Assembly (NCBI GenBank): GCA_027069135.1
Contig: JALXFE010000102.1
Location: forward strand, 1 to 64,000
Reading direction: 5' to 3'
DNA length: 64,000 bases
Source: Thermoanaerobaculia bacterium
Lineage (GTDB): Bacteria; Acidobacteriota; Thermoanaerobaculia; Multivoradales; JAHZIX01
Part shown: positions 32,704 to 44,299 of the stretch, one piece after another
Layout of the letters: each line of letters begins with the position of its first letter
How positions within the stretch are numbered: position 1 is the stretch's first letter
Notes under the pieces: generated by a model
Told to the model about the DNA's origin: nothing
Databases searched by the model: none
The model's input: only the letters and a program-made list of their open reading frames with translations
Translations under genes and position numbers: made by a program

Positions 32704-33492
32704 ATGAGAGATCTCCCTATCTTCGCAAGACTGAGCCGCGCGCTGCTAGCCACCTTATGGATCACTTTGCTGATGACCGCTCTGCCGACACTTCCGGCGG
32801 CCGCCCAAGAGGAAGGCGGCGGGACGATGATCCAGAACATCCCCTTCGAGACCTTGCCCGCGGGGGTGGATCTGGTGGGGCCGGGAGGCATCACCCTGGA
32901 CGGACCTACCGCGGTGACCGGGAGCCTGACGGTGGCGGGGATCCTCGAATCGACGATCGGAGGCATCCTCTTTCCGGATGGCACGGTGCAGACGACGGCG
33001 GCCACCACCTCCGGAGCCCAGACCGCCAATTCCGGCCTCTACAACAACCGCATCCCGGACTTCACCCCGCCCCAGCCCTATAGTGAGATCTGCTTCAAGG
33101 CCGGCTCTGTGCAATCGGATATCCACGCCATCTCCGAAAGCCCCGCCGGCGGCCTCTGCGAGCCCGGGGACTTGGGCTGGATTATCGAGCGGGACGAGCG
33201 CACCGCCGCCACCTGGGAGGCCGCAAGGGTCCAATGCCTCCTCCAAGGGATGCGCCTGCCAGAGCCCTTCGAGTGGCGGGTGAGCTGCGTCGACGCTGCA
33301 ACCTTCGGCCTCAACGACATGACCGGGAATGCCGAATGGGCATCGAATGCTGCCATTCCGCTCGTTACAACGAGCAGCGTCGGAATCGGTGCAACTATCT
33401 TTGGATTCTCGACTTGCAGTAGTGCCTCCTTCAGCTGGGTGGGGCGGGGTACCCCAAGCAGTGAGTCTGAAGCCTACCGCTGCCTACTCTGA
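32704..33492 (+). CDS. Secreted protein with degenerate FGE/C-type-lectin-like C-terminus
   Basis: A 262-aa exported protein; the signal peptide ends at about residue 34 (ALPTLPAAAQ). Residues 60-105 contain the fibre-like phrase GGILFPDGTVQTTAA, common in bacterial surface and tail-fibre-like proteins. Residues 125-262 retain a worn FGE skeleton: GMRLPEPFEWRVSC, FGLNDMTGNAEWAS and an ending AYRCLL, with long segments missing compared with the DGR targets. Probably a cell-surface binding protein. It bears no template-repeat match, so it is not a DGR target. The family call is tentative. Confidence 0.55.
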   Translation: MRDLPIFARLSRALLATLWITLLMTALPTLPAAAQEEGGGTMIQNIPFETLPAGVDLVGPGGITLDGPTAVTGSLTVAGILESTIGGILFPDGTVQTTAATTSGAQTANSGLYNNRIPDFTPPQPYSEICFKAGSVQSDIHAISESPAGGLCEPGDLGWIIERDERTAATWEAARVQCLLQGMRLPEPFEWRVSCVDAATFGLNDMTGNAEWASNAAIPLVTTSSVGIGATIFGFSTCSSASFSWVGRGTPSSESEAYRCLL

Positions 33493-33570
33493 GGAAGGGC
33501 TACCCTGGCCGCGGAGTCTGCCCGTTGTCTCGAACATGAAATTGGAGGGTTCCGGGCCGCGCCGGACCTT

Positions 33571-33645
33571 AGCCCGGCGATGAATCGCCGGGCTACGTAG
33601 AGGCGCCGGCTGAAAGCCGGCTTCTGGAAGCCTCCGACCGGAGGC
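33571..33645. repeat. REP-like cluster of three short hairpins
   Basis: Three close palindromes: AGCCCGGCGAT/ATCGCCGGGCT (33571-33594), GCCGGC/GCCGGC (33606-33622) and CCTCCG/CGGAGG (33632-33645). This type of intergenic REP-like cluster is common in GC-rich genomes. It lies in the 331-bp gap before the PSD-family gene; the rest of the gap holds no gene. Confidence 0.65.
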
Positions 33646-33823
33646 GTAGCTCATTGCCCTGGGATTCATCCCGGGGCGAGCCCTCTACACTGGCCTCTCC
33701 CCGTCGCCGGTTCGCAGCTCCTGGTAACAATCGGGGCGTTCCCGCGCCTGAGGAATCACCTACTTACTACGAGGAGCGGTCCGGTTCGGGCGGCTCCTCC
33801 AAGACCCTTGGAGGAGGATTTCC

Positions 33824-35020
33824 ATGGCATCATTGACAGCCTCGACTTCGCCCATCGCCGAGCTCGCAGCAAGGGCGAAGTCGGAGAGCACTCTCGAAGC
33901 GCTGCTCACGGAATCACTGCAGAAGGCCAAAGCGGCGGCGAGCTCGCAGCTTTCCCCGGCCCTCTTCAAGGCCCTTCAGTGGCCCCTAGACTTCGATGCC
34001 TACCTCGCCTATCTGGCCTGGTTCGAACGGTGGATTCCCCAGCAGAGCGGCGACGAAGCCTGGATCGACCCCGGCACCGACGAGCACCAGGAAGTGTACG
34101 ACCGGCTCTGCCACTTCTACTGGCTCATCGACCAGGAAGTCGGGCCGGAGGGCAAGGTGATTGTGGAGAATCTCCCGTGGTTCAGCGAGTGGCTGGTGAG
34201 CTACGCCAACGCCTGGGGGGCCTTTCTCAATACCACCGAGTCCTTCAACCAGGAGGCCCTGGACTCCTTCATCGAATTTTCCCCGGAGTACCAGGTGGAA
34301 AACTCGATGATTGACGGCAAGCCCAACTCTCCCAGCGGCTGGTTGACCTTCAACCAATTCTTCGCCCGCGAGCTCAATCCGGGCCTTCGTCCCATCGCCA
34401 ATCCTGCCGATAACTCGGTCGTCACCTCCCCCGCGGATTGCACCTTCAAGGCCATGTACCCGATCGCGGCGAATTCGACCATCCCGGAAATCACGATCAA
34501 GAAGACCCATAAATTTGCCAGCATCGAAGATCTCCTCGAGGGCAGCGCCTACAAGAGCGCCTTTGCCAACGGGACCTTCGCTCATTATTTTCTGGGGCCC
34601 TACTCCTACCACCGATTCCATACACCGGTGGCGGGCATCGTCCGGGAGTGCTATCCGGTCCAGGGCTTGGTCTACCTGGACGTCAATTTGAGCGGCGACC
34701 AATTCGACGCGCCGGACAGCTCCGAGGGCGGCTACGAGTTCTCCCAGGCACGGGGGATCATCACCCTCGATACCTCCGGCTCAGCCTTCGGCGACATCGG
34801 GATGATCGCCGTGATTCCCGTGGGAATGTGCCAGGTCTCCTCCGTCAACATGACCGCCACGGTCGGGAGCGAGCTCCTCAAGGGCGACGAGTTCGGCTAT
34901 TTCCTCTTCGGCGGTTCCGACATCATCGTCCTCTTTCAGGAAGGCGCCCAGGCACAAATCGCCACCGAGACCCAATACCGGCACTACGGATCGATCATCG
35001 CGACCTGCACGAAGGGTTGA
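33824..35020 (+). CDS. Phosphatidylserine-decarboxylase-family protein
   Basis: A 398-aa protein. Core motifs of the family are present: TFNQFFARELNPGLRPI (about 185-201), SPADCTFKAMYP, YHRFHTPVAG with the conserved His, and the maturation site FGGSD near residue 366, where the usual LGST is changed but the Ser that becomes the pyruvoyl group is kept. The long N-terminal region is not that of the housekeeping enzyme, and the layout is closer to the divergent PSD-like decarboxylases that act on amino acids or other substrates. GGAGGA precedes ATG 33824. It stands alone. Confidence 0.75.
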   Translation: MASLTASTSPIAELAARAKSESTLEALLTESLQKAKAAASSQLSPALFKALQWPLDFDAYLAYLAWFERWIPQQSGDEAWIDPGTDEHQEVYDRLCHFYWLIDQEVGPEGKVIVENLPWFSEWLVSYANAWGAFLNTTESFNQEALDSFIEFSPEYQVENSMIDGKPNSPSGWLTFNQFFARELNPGLRPIANPADNSVVTSPADCTFKAMYPIAANSTIPEITIKKTHKFASIEDLLEGSAYKSAFANGTFAHYFLGPYSYHRFHTPVAGIVRECYPVQGLVYLDVNLSGDQFDAPDSSEGGYEFSQARGIITLDTSGSAFGDIGMIAVIPVGMCQVSSVNMTATVGSELLKGDEFGYFLFGGSDIIVLFQEGAQAQIATETQYRHYGSIIATCTKG

Positions 35021-35043
35021 GTGCGACCGTTCCGTGAAGGGAG

Positions 35044-35436
35044 CTACGCGGGGAGGACCTCGAAGCCGACCCGCCGGGCAAGGCTCCGCTGCTGCTGATC
35101 GAGGCTGGCGAAGGCGAGATTTTGGCCTTTTGGGTCCAGAAAGAGGGCACAGGCAAGATGCCAGAGGTCGGCTCCGCGTGAGTTGCCGACATCGGTCAGA
35201 GTTCTGAGCTCTTTGGCGAGCGGACGATCCGGAAGAATCCATGCGATCTGGTCGAGAAGCTCTTCGAGGCCTTCGGAGGTTTCTTCCCGTTTGAAGGCAG
35301 CTCGGAGCTCTGCCTCCAGGAGATTCGAAGAGTACCGCTGGCCGAGATCGCTGATTTGAGACGCGAGCTCTGCGGAGCCGGGCTCTCCGAAGGCGATCGC
35401 CGCAAGGCAGGAGGTGTCGACGTAGGCGCCCTTCAA
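35044..35436 (-). CDS. vapC: PIN-domain ribonuclease toxin (VapC-like)
   Basis: A 130-aa PIN protein. It begins YVDTSCLAA with the first catalytic Asp, has E-rich EAELRAAF in the middle and an ADLWHLACAL block with the third acidic site, then LAFASLDQQQ. It is the toxin of a type II pair with the antitoxin just upstream, 3 nt apart. VapC toxins cut tRNA or rRNA when the antitoxin is lost. Confidence 0.88.
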   Translation of the reverse strand: MKGAYVDTSCLAAIAFGEPGSAELASQISDLGQRYSSNLLEAELRAAFKREETSEGLEELLDQIAWILPDRPLAKELRTLTDVGNSRGADLWHLACALFLDPKGQNLAFASLDQQQRSLARRVGFEVLPA

Positions 35437-35439
35437 GAA

Positions 35440-35712
35440 TCAATCCCGGGATTCGAGAAAGCGCTTCAGAGCTCCGGGGCGCCGAGGCCCAGGTCGGAGC
35501 CCTGTCGGCGAGGCGGATTTGGCGGGGACCAAGATACCGGCAGCCTCCAGGGCTTCCAACCGGCTGGCGAAGGAATCCGCCGGTTTCAACGGCCGGATTT
35601 CAGCGACCGGCTGGCCATGGTACGAGACGATCACCCGTTGGCCGCCCCGGACTTTCCGCAGGATCTCGCTGAATTGACTTTTTGCCTGGTAGGTGGAGTA
35701 CATGCTCGCCAT
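35440..35712 (-). CDS. Phd/YefM-type antitoxin
   Basis: A 90-aa protein whose first 50 residues (STYQAKSQFSEILRKVRGGQ, then VIVSYHGQPVAEIRPL) have the Phd/YefM DNA-binding fold; the Arg/Pro-rich tail (GLRPGPRRPGALKRFL) should bind the PIN toxin. The start at 35712 or the Met three codons later is equally possible. A perfect 13-nt palindrome upstream is a likely autoregulatory operator. Confidence 0.88.
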   Translation of the reverse strand: MASMYSTYQAKSQFSEILRKVRGGQRVIVSYHGQPVAEIRPLKPADSFASRLEALEAAGILVPAKSASPTGLRPGPRRPGALKRFLESRD

Positions 35713-35730
35713 AGAGCCATGTTCTTTTAT

Positions 35731-35743
35731 CTAGTCAGACTAG
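35731..35743. promoter_or_regulatory. Palindromic operator of the Phd/VapC pair
   Basis: CTAGTCAGACTAG is a perfect palindrome about an A, 19 nt upstream of the antitoxin start codon. Such sites are where Phd-type antitoxins repress their own operon. Confidence 0.6.
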
Positions 35744-35820
35744 TCAAGTAGCTTGGGTGAAATCCTCACCCTGACGAACAGATAGCTTGCAGGCTAGGCT
35801 GTCGTGCTCCATTGGAGGCC

Positions 35821-35841
35821 CGTGGGAGCCTACCGTTTCCG

Positions 35842-35854
<13 letters not shown>
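35821..35854. terminator. Bidirectional hairpin overlapping the clpB stop
   Basis: An 11-bp perfect stem CGTGGGAGCCT/AGGCTCCCACG with a 12-nt loop that contains the clpB stop codon (35842-35844). Likely 3'-end processing or termination signal for clpB. Confidence 0.6.
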
Positions 35855-38490
<2,636 letters not shown>

Positions 38491-38573
38491 AATAGGTCAC
38501 TACCTTTCGTGGGTCTTGTTGTCTGAATCTGTCGTACCTTTCTAGTCGTGAAGGGTCGCTCTTCTTTCTAAGC

Positions 38574-39524
38574 TCAATCGGTGACCGGCTCGCTTCGGGG
38601 TTCGAAGGCCGAGATTTCCGCCAATTGTTGGTAGAGCTCTCGTTCCTCTTGAGATGGAGACTCCGGCACCACGATCTTCAATTCCGCAAAAAGGTCCCCA
38701 GCGCCGCTACGGGCGGGAAAGCCCTTGCCGCGGAGGCGTATCTTGCGCCCGGACTGGGCTCCGACAGGGATCCGTACCGTCACCGGGCCGTCCAGGGTCT
38801 TGATGCTGACGGTCCCTCCCAACACCGCTTCCCAGGGGGTGATGGGGACCGTCGTGTAGAGGTCTTTCTCTTCCAGGCGCAGCTCCGGATCCGGTGAGAT
38901 CTCGACCTTCAGGAAGAGGTCTCCTCGGCCACCGCCGCCGAACCCTTCGGTCCCCTGATCCGAGAGCCGAATTTTCTGCCCCGGGAGAATACCTTTGGGG
39001 ATGGTCACCGTAAGATTCTTCCGGGCTCCGGTCGTCGGGTCCGAGACCGTGACCTGTTGGCGCCCGCCGTGGGCGGCCTGTTTTAGGCTCAAGGCGAGAG
39101 TGCTTTCGAGATCCTGGCCCTGTCGCGGCCGTCCACCGCCGCGGGGCCGGGGGCCGCCGAAGGGGCTGCCCTGGAACCCGCCGCTGCCCCCAAACAGGGC
39201 CTCGAAGAAGGAGCTGAAGCCGGAGGAGCCCAGATCCGGCCCGTTGCCAAAATCGAAGCGGATGTTCTCGAACCCGGGCGGCGGCCCTCCGGTTTGCTGA
39301 GACGACTTCCAGGCGCTCCCAAATTGATCGTATTTGGCCCGTTTCTCCGTATCCTTCAAGACTTCGTAGGCTTCACCGATCTCTTTGAAGCGGACTTCGG
39401 CGTCCGGCTCCTTGTTGATGTCCGGATGGTACTTGCGTGCCAGCTTCCGGTAGGCCTTTTGGATCTCGGTGGACGAAGCGTCCTTCTTGACTCCCAGGCT
39501 CTTGTAGTAGTCCTTGTATTGCAA
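38574..39524 (-). CDS. DnaJ-family co-chaperone, CbpA-like (no zinc finger)
   Basis: A 316-aa J protein. The J domain covers residues 1-70 with YHPD (HPD signature), a Gly/Phe-rich linker follows ([16 protein letters not shown]), then two C-terminal substrate-binding domains ([40 protein letters not shown]). The four CxxCxGxG repeats of DnaJ proper are absent, as in CbpA. The start is a TTG at 39524 with AAGGAGG nine bases before it. It is the first gene of a probable dnaJ-clpB unit. Confidence 0.92.
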   Translation of the reverse strand: MQYKDYYKSLGVKKDASSTEIQKAYRKLARKYHPDINKEPDAEVRFKEIGEAYEVLKDTEKRAKYDQFGSAWKSSQQTGGPPPGFENIRFDFGNGPDLGSSGFSSFFEALFGGSGGFQGSPFGGPRPRGGGRPRQGQDLESTLALSLKQAAHGGRQQVTVSDPTTGARKNLTVTIPKGILPGQKIRLSDQGTEGFGGGGRGDLFLKVEISPDPELRLEEKDLYTTVPITPWEAVLGGTVSIKTLDGPVTVRIPVGAQSGRKIRLRGKGFPARSGAGDLFAELKIVVPESPSQEERELYQQLAEISAFEPRSEPVTD

Positions 39525-39598
39525 CTGTCTTCCCCTCCTTCTTTCGCAGCCTTCACCGCGAGGGCCACGATCAAGCGGGTGCGGACCGTGACTGAAAT

Positions 39599-39627
39599 AT
39601 CTTAGCTCAATCCGCTCATATTTTCAA
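39599..39627 (-). promoter_or_regulatory. Promoter of the dnaJ-clpB unit
   Basis: On the minus strand TTGAAA (39622-39627), a 17-nt spacer and TAAGAT (39599-39604), 75 nt before the TTG start. CTTGAAA could also serve as a heat-shock sigma -35, but no CCCCAT-like -10 and no CIRCE element were found. Confidence 0.55.
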
Positions 39628-39695
39628 GCTAGAGTTGGTGCTCTGCCATTTCGAGTTGAGTGTATTTATATCAGATTTCTAGGGTTCTTCCTTGG

Positions 39696-39723
39696 GTGAC
39701 ATCTGAGTCATAGCTGTTATAGT
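39696..39723 (+). promoter_or_regulatory. Possible promoter of the TonB-dependent receptor gene
   Basis: GTGACA, a 16-nt spacer and TATAGT at 39718-39723, about 100 nt before ATG 39826, in an AT-rich stretch. The -35 match is weak. Confidence 0.4.
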
Positions 39724-39825
39724 GCGTCTCGAGGAATTTTTTCATATTCAGAGTTATGCCTCGGTGTTGTGCCGAGTTATCCGATATCCCCGGGATGGCC
39801 GGCTTCCCAAAAAAAGGAGGACCCA

Positions 39826-42780
39826 ATGACTCTGAAGTCTCTCTATGTTGTGCTTGTCGCTTTTCTCCTCATGAGCTCCGGGGCGGTGGCTCAATTCGCT
39901 AACGGCGATTTGGGCGGCACCGTCACCGATCAGGACGGGGGTGCCCTTCCCGGGGTGACGGTGACCGCGAACCACGAGGGTAGCGGCGTGAGCCGAACCG
40001 TGGTTTCCACCACCAATGGTGGGTACCACATCGCGGGCCTGGCTCCTGGTCTGTATACGCTCTCCTTCTTATTGGATGGATTCCGGGGGGTTTCCCGGAC
40101 CGGGGTACGGCTCCTGGTCGGCCAACAAACGACCGTCAATATTGAGTTGGAAGTAGGAGTCGCCGAGACCATTACGGTCACTGCCCAGGCGGCTCTCATC
40201 GAAGTCGGCACCAAGGAGGTGGGCGGAACGTTGACCTCCGAAGAATTCGAGGTGCTTCCCTCCCAGAACCGTAGCGCCCTGCTTTTCGCCGCCCTGCTGC
40301 CGGGGGTGGCCCCGGACCCGAGCACGGAGTCTACCTCTTCGGACGCTTTGTTCATCAACGGCCAAGATGACAATAACAACTCCTTCAACGTCGACGGCGC
40401 GAACAATGATGACGACGTCATCGGTGCACGGGCCGGGGCCCAGACCCGCACGTCCATCGAGGCAATCCAGGAGTTCCAGGTTCTGACCACCCAATTCGAC
40501 GCCGAGTTCGGCCGGTCCTTGGGGGGAGTTCTCAACGCGGTGACCAAGAGCGGCACCAACGAGTTCTCCGGCGCTGTCTTCGGCTATCTGCAGGACTCGA
40601 GCTTCGACGAAACCGAGTTTCTGACCGAGCAGGAGGGGCTCAAGAAGCCCGATACGAGTTACGAGAACGTCGGCTTGACGATCGGCGGACCCATCGTGCG
40701 CAACCGGGCTCATTTCTTTCTCAGCTACGAGGACATCACGGACCAAGCCGGAGTGGTCGGTGCATTCCCGTCCCGGCCGGAATTCAATTTCACGACCTCT
40801 GAGGACAACCAACTGGAAAATGTCCTGGCCAAGGTGGACTTCCAGATTGCTTCGGGACAGTCTTTTTCTTTTCGCTACCTGAGGGAGGAATCCCCTCAAT
40901 TCAACCAGATCATCGCCGTCGGCGGGGTGCCGATCACCCTCGCGGCGTCCCGGGAGGAAGACGACACGGACTCCAATTGGATTGCCAGCTTGAGCTCGGT
41001 GATCAGCAATGCCGCGCTCAATATCGCCCGGGTCTCCTTCACCAAGGAGGATGTTTCCTTCGCCAACCCGGGCTTCAACAACGGTGGGCAGAATTTCGAT
41101 TCCCAGCGTTCGCAGGACGTTCAAGAGCAGCATCCGGGTTTCGTCGGCGGAGCCAGTACGGTGGCGCAATCCAGAATCAACCGTTCGACCCAATTCGACG
41201 ACACCTTCTCGTTCTTCATTCCCGATTGGCGGGGCGAGCATGAGTGGCGGGCCGGGGTCAACTATTCCGAGAGGGAGGAGGAGTTCACCAATTTTGGAAC
41301 CTTGAACGGTGTCTTCTTCAATTTCGAAGACGATCGGGCCTTCGACCCTTCAGAGCTCTCGACCTATCCAGGATCTTTCTCTATTCGGGTCGGTGGCGGG
41401 TTGACGGCAGATATCCCCACCAACGAGACTCTCGGTCTCTTCGTCCAGGATGATTGGAAGGTTACCGACAACCTGACTCTGAATCTGGGAGCTCGATTCG
41501 ACGAGGAGGATATTACCGACGACAGCAACCTCTCCCCACGGCTCGGCTTCTCCTGGGATCCCTTCGGCAAGGGGCGATCGGTCTTCCGTGGCGGCTACGG
41601 TCGTTTTTATGATCGATTTCAGCTCGGGTTCTTCGCCGGTACGTTCTTGGATGCGGTGACCATCAGCCAGGGCTTCATCCAACGATTTCCCTTGGCCGGT
41701 AGCAACGCCCAACTCTTCTTCGATATCGCCCAGGCCAACGGGCTCACCACCCTCAATCAACTGCGGGACTTCCTCGTCGGACAGGTCGAGGGCGGGGCTG
41801 GGACCTTGATCAACTCTGCGCCGACGGTGGACAACCCGGATCGCGAGCAGAGCTACGCCGATACCTTCAGCCTCGGGGTCCAGCAAGAGTTGGGTCGAGG
41901 GATCGCCGTCGCCGTGGATCTCATCCACGTAGAGAACCGAGACACCCTGGTGACCGTGGATCTCAATCCCAACTCATCGTCCCAGGGGGGACGCCCCAAC
42001 CTCAGCATCCTCAACGGGGAGCGGGTTTCGTTGGGGAGTGTTACGACCTGGTTCAATGCTGGGGAAAGCGATTACGACGCCTTGCAGCTCTCGGCTCGCA
42101 AGCGCTTCGATGGGCGATGGGGCGCCCGAGTCTCCTATACCTATGGGGATACTGATTCGAACCATGAAGGCGGCGGCGGGGGGGTCGCTTCCGCGTACTT
42201 CCAGAGCCGGACGGAGACCGGCTACAACTTCGATACGGGGCAGATCATCGGTTCGGCTCCGGACCTCAACCTGGACGATTCCCGGGCGACGGGGCAGCCG
42301 CTTCGCTGGCAGCGGGATCACAACCTGGTGATCTCAGGACAGTACGCCGTTCCTGGGACTTCCTGGCGGGAGAATCGGGGGCTGATCGTGGCAGGGATCT
42401 TCCGCTATCTGAGCGGCGACCAATTCACGATCTTCGATAACAGCGCCCGCCTCGACAACGGTCGCCGCGCTCCCGCGGCGGCGGGGACCTACAGCGCGAC
42501 GGATCCCCGAGGCAGGGCCCAGCAGGGTATTTCCTTCGACGGGGGCTTGAGGGGAGCCGAGAATCCGGGGTTTCGGCGTCTGGATCTGAGCCTGCGCTAC
42601 ACGCTCAAATTTCACGACCGCTTCAACGTGACCTTGTCGGGAGATGTGTTCAACGTTCTCGATGCAGTGAACTGGCGCAGTGCCGGAGCCAACCGGGAAG
42701 GTACCGGTAGCTTCCTGGTGCCCACCAGCACCCAATTGCCGCCCCGAGCCTTCCAGCTAGGGGCTCGCATCGAGTTTTAA
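39826..42780 (+). CDS. Oar-type TonB-dependent outer-membrane receptor
   Basis: A 984-aa exported protein. Signal peptide (LYVVLVAFLLMSSGAVAQ), then an N-terminal carboxypeptidase-regulatory-like domain (GDLGGTVTDQDGGALPGVTV at about 26-45), a plug (FINGQDDNNNSFNVDGANND, AIQEFQVLTTQFDAEFGRS) and a long barrel rich in alternating strands, ending in ARIEF with the terminal Phe typical of outer-membrane barrels. AAAGGAGGA precedes ATG 39826. This architecture is typical of the expanded Acidobacterial receptor family. The substrate is unknown. Confidence 0.92.
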   Translation: MTLKSLYVVLVAFLLMSSGAVAQFANGDLGGTVTDQDGGALPGVTVTANHEGSGVSRTVVSTTNGGYHIAGLAPGLYTLSFLLDGFRGVSRTGVRLLVGQQTTVNIELEVGVAETITVTAQAALIEVGTKEVGGTLTSEEFEVLPSQNRSALLFAALLPGVAPDPSTESTSSDALFINGQDDNNNSFNVDGANNDDDVIGARAGAQTRTSIEAIQEFQVLTTQFDAEFGRSLGGVLNAVTKSGTNEFSGAVFGYLQDSSFDETEFLTEQEGLKKPDTSYENVGLTIGGPIVRNRAHFFLSYEDITDQAGVVGAFPSRPEFNFTTSEDNQLENVLAKVDFQIASGQSFSFRYLREESPQFNQIIAVGGVPITLAASREEDDTDSNWIASLSSVISNAALNIARVSFTKEDVSFANPGFNNGGQNFDSQRSQDVQEQHPGFVGGASTVAQSRINRSTQFDDTFSFFIPDWRGEHEWRAGVNYSEREEEFTNFGTLNGVFFNFEDDRAFDPSELSTYPGSFSIRVGGGLTADIPTNETLGLFVQDDWKVTDNLTLNLGARFDEEDITDDSNLSPRLGFSWDPFGKGRSVFRGGYGRFYDRFQLGFFAGTFLDAVTISQGFIQRFPLAGSNAQLFFDIAQANGLTTLNQLRDFLVGQVEGGAGTLINSAPTVDNPDREQSYADTFSLGVQQELGRGIAVAVDLIHVENRDTLVTVDLNPNSSSQGGRPNLSILNGERVSLGSVTTWFNAGESDYDALQLSARKRFDGRWGARVSYTYGDTDSNHEGGGGGVASAYFQSRTETGYNFDTGQIIGSAPDLNLDDSRATGQPLRWQRDHNLVISGQYAVPGTSWRENRGLIVAGIFRYLSGDQFTIFDNSARLDNGRRAPAAAGTYSATDPRGRAQQGISFDGGLRGAENPGFRRLDLSLRYTLKFHDRFNVTLSGDVFNVLDAVNWRSAGANREGTGSFLVPTSTQLPPRAFQLGARIEF

Positions 42781-42807
42781 GGGAGGCGCTACAAAGGGCG
42801 ATGCACA

Positions 42808-42837
42808 ACAACGGCGCACCTTGAGGTGCGCCGTTGT
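42808..42837. terminator. Bidirectional hairpin terminator
   Basis: A 14-bp perfect stem ACAACGGCGCACCT/AGGTGCGCCGTTGT with a 2-nt centre, midway between the convergent receptor and ferredoxin genes. It has no T run on the plus strand. Confidence 0.7.
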
Positions 42838-42876
42838 GCGACTTCGAGCCTTGGCCGCCCCTCGTATGGGTCGTCC

Positions 42877-43134
42877 CTACTCCGGTGGCTCCAGGTCAAA
42901 TTTCTGGTAATTTTTGGCGATCCAGCCATTCCATTTCTCGGGAACTTCCTCTTCCGGGAGAATCGCCTCCACCGGGCAGGCGTCGACGCATAATCCGCAG
43001 TCGATGCATTCTTCCGGGTGAATGTAGAGGGCGGGCCAGTCTTCGTCTTGGCCGTAGATGCAATCGACGGGGCAAACGTCGACACAGGCTGTATCTTTGG
43101 TGCCGACGCAGGGCTCCATGATGATGTGCGTCAT
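42877..43134 (-). CDS. Seven-iron-type ferredoxin
   Basis: An 85-aa ferredoxin. The first cluster motif is EPCVGTKDTACVDVCPVDCI (C-x7-C-x3-CP), which suits a 3Fe-4S or 4Fe-4S cluster, and the second is CIDCGLCVDACPVEAI (C-x2-C-x2-C-x3-CP), a 4Fe-4S cluster. The short acidic tail (EEEVPEKWNGWIAKNY) is like FdxA-type ferredoxins. AAAGGAGA precedes the ATG. It is a cytoplasmic electron carrier. The 235-bp gap to the next gene holds nothing I can support. Confidence 0.93.
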   Translation of the reverse strand: MTHIIMEPCVGTKDTACVDVCPVDCIYGQDEDWPALYIHPEECIDCGLCVDACPVEAILPEEEVPEKWNGWIAKNYQKFDLEPPE

Positions 43135-43369
43135 TCGAGGCGTCTCCTTTGGCTTGACGGCAGTCTTTTGGCTTAGCGGCAGATTTCAAAATCGCCGGGA
43201 CGTAAGTATAGCAGCCCAGAGCCGGAGTCGAGCCGCGTTCCGGGGGGCCTTTTAGGTCCCGTTGGCGGTATCAAAACTCGACGATTCCAGGAACTATCCA
43301 TGGTCTTGGGCCTCGAGGCGGCCGCAGGAAATTCGCACCCCCGCCGACTCTGGACATCCACCATCCATC

Positions 43370-44290
43370 TCACGTCGCTGCCAGGACTCGAGCTACCTCC
43401 GGCAGCGCCTCGAAGCATCGGGGATAGGTCAGGCGTTTTACGGCAGCCCGGTGGGCCCAGTCGGTCATGGCTGCCAGGTGGCGAGCCAGGAGGGCGCGGG
43501 GAAAGAGCCGCGCCGCCGCGGTGTTGGCGGCCAGGGCCAGGGCGGCTTCGCTCTCACTTAGGGTCTCGATGCGGATCTTTGAATCTTCATCCAGCAGGTA
43601 CAACCGTTCGATGGGCAGGCAGGCCTGCGTCGGCCGCAGGGGTGTCTTGAGCTGGGGAAAGTCTGTCCAGGCGACCAGGCGCCCGTCCACGATTTCCACC
43701 GGCAGAAGGTCATCCGCGACGCGTTCCCATCCGGCATCTCCCAGGGCGGCACCGAGGGTGGATTTTCCGGCCCCGGATTCGCCGAGAAAGAGCGAGGTCC
43801 GGCCCCCCACGGCGACGGCGCTGCAGTGGAGGCAGAAGATTCCCCTCGAGGCCAGCACGAGAATCAGGAGAGGGCCGAGGGCGGCCTGTTGGAGCTCTTC
43901 CGACGAGCCGGAAGCCTGGGAGGATTCGCGGTCGGGAGGATCCGGGGGATGACGGAACACGCCCTCAGAGGTGAGGGAAAAGGTTCCAAGGGCGGAGATT
44001 CGGATCGTCCGTTGGTCTTCGTCTCCCCAGCTGAGGAGGTCTCGCTGCCGGCCGGCGACGAAACCATGGCCCAATGTTGAGGCCTCGGGAGGCTGCGACA
44101 GCTCCGGGGCGACCGGCCTCGGTCCCCAATCCGGTTCTGGAACCCGGACCACGCGATCCTGCGCAAGGACCGCCCCCAGGGGAGAGTCGGAGAGGATCTC
44201 CTGACCGGCGAGAGTGAATCGATAGCCCCCGACCGTGGATCCCTCCGAGCCCAGGCGGAGGTGGATCGGTCTCCAGTTCGTCCAGGTCAC
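43370..44290 (-). CDS. HPr-kinase-related serine kinase
   Basis: A 306-aa protein. The C-terminal half has the HprK-fold P-loop FLGESGAGKSTLGAAL and the nearby VADDLLPVEIVDGR (acidic catalytic pair), preceded by GIFCLHCSAVAVGG. The N-terminal 140 residues do not match HprK/P itself, so this belongs to the HprK-related kinase group often tied to peptide or cofactor maturation. It begins 9 nt after hemL on the same strand, so it is the third gene of the hemB-hemL operon. The substrate is unknown. Confidence 0.75.
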   Translation of the reverse strand: MTWTNWRPIHLRLGSEGSTVGGYRFTLAGQEILSDSPLGAVLAQDRVVRVPEPDWGPRPVAPELSQPPEASTLGHGFVAGRQRDLLSWGDEDQRTIRISALGTFSLTSEGVFRHPPDPPDRESSQASGSSEELQQAALGPLLILVLASRGIFCLHCSAVAVGGRTSLFLGESGAGKSTLGAALGDAGWERVADDLLPVEIVDGRLVAWTDFPQLKTPLRPTQACLPIERLYLLDEDSKIRIETLSESEAALALAANTAAARLFPRALLARHLAAMTDWAHRAAVKRLTYPRCFEALPEVARVLAAT

Positions 44291-44299
44291 GACGGCCCG

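Noticed and set aside
39525-39660. CIRCE element or classical sigma-32 promoter upstream of dnaJ-clpB
   Set aside because: No TTAGCACTC/GAGTGCTAA palindrome is present and the -10 does not fit CCCCAT; a sigma-70-like promoter fits better.
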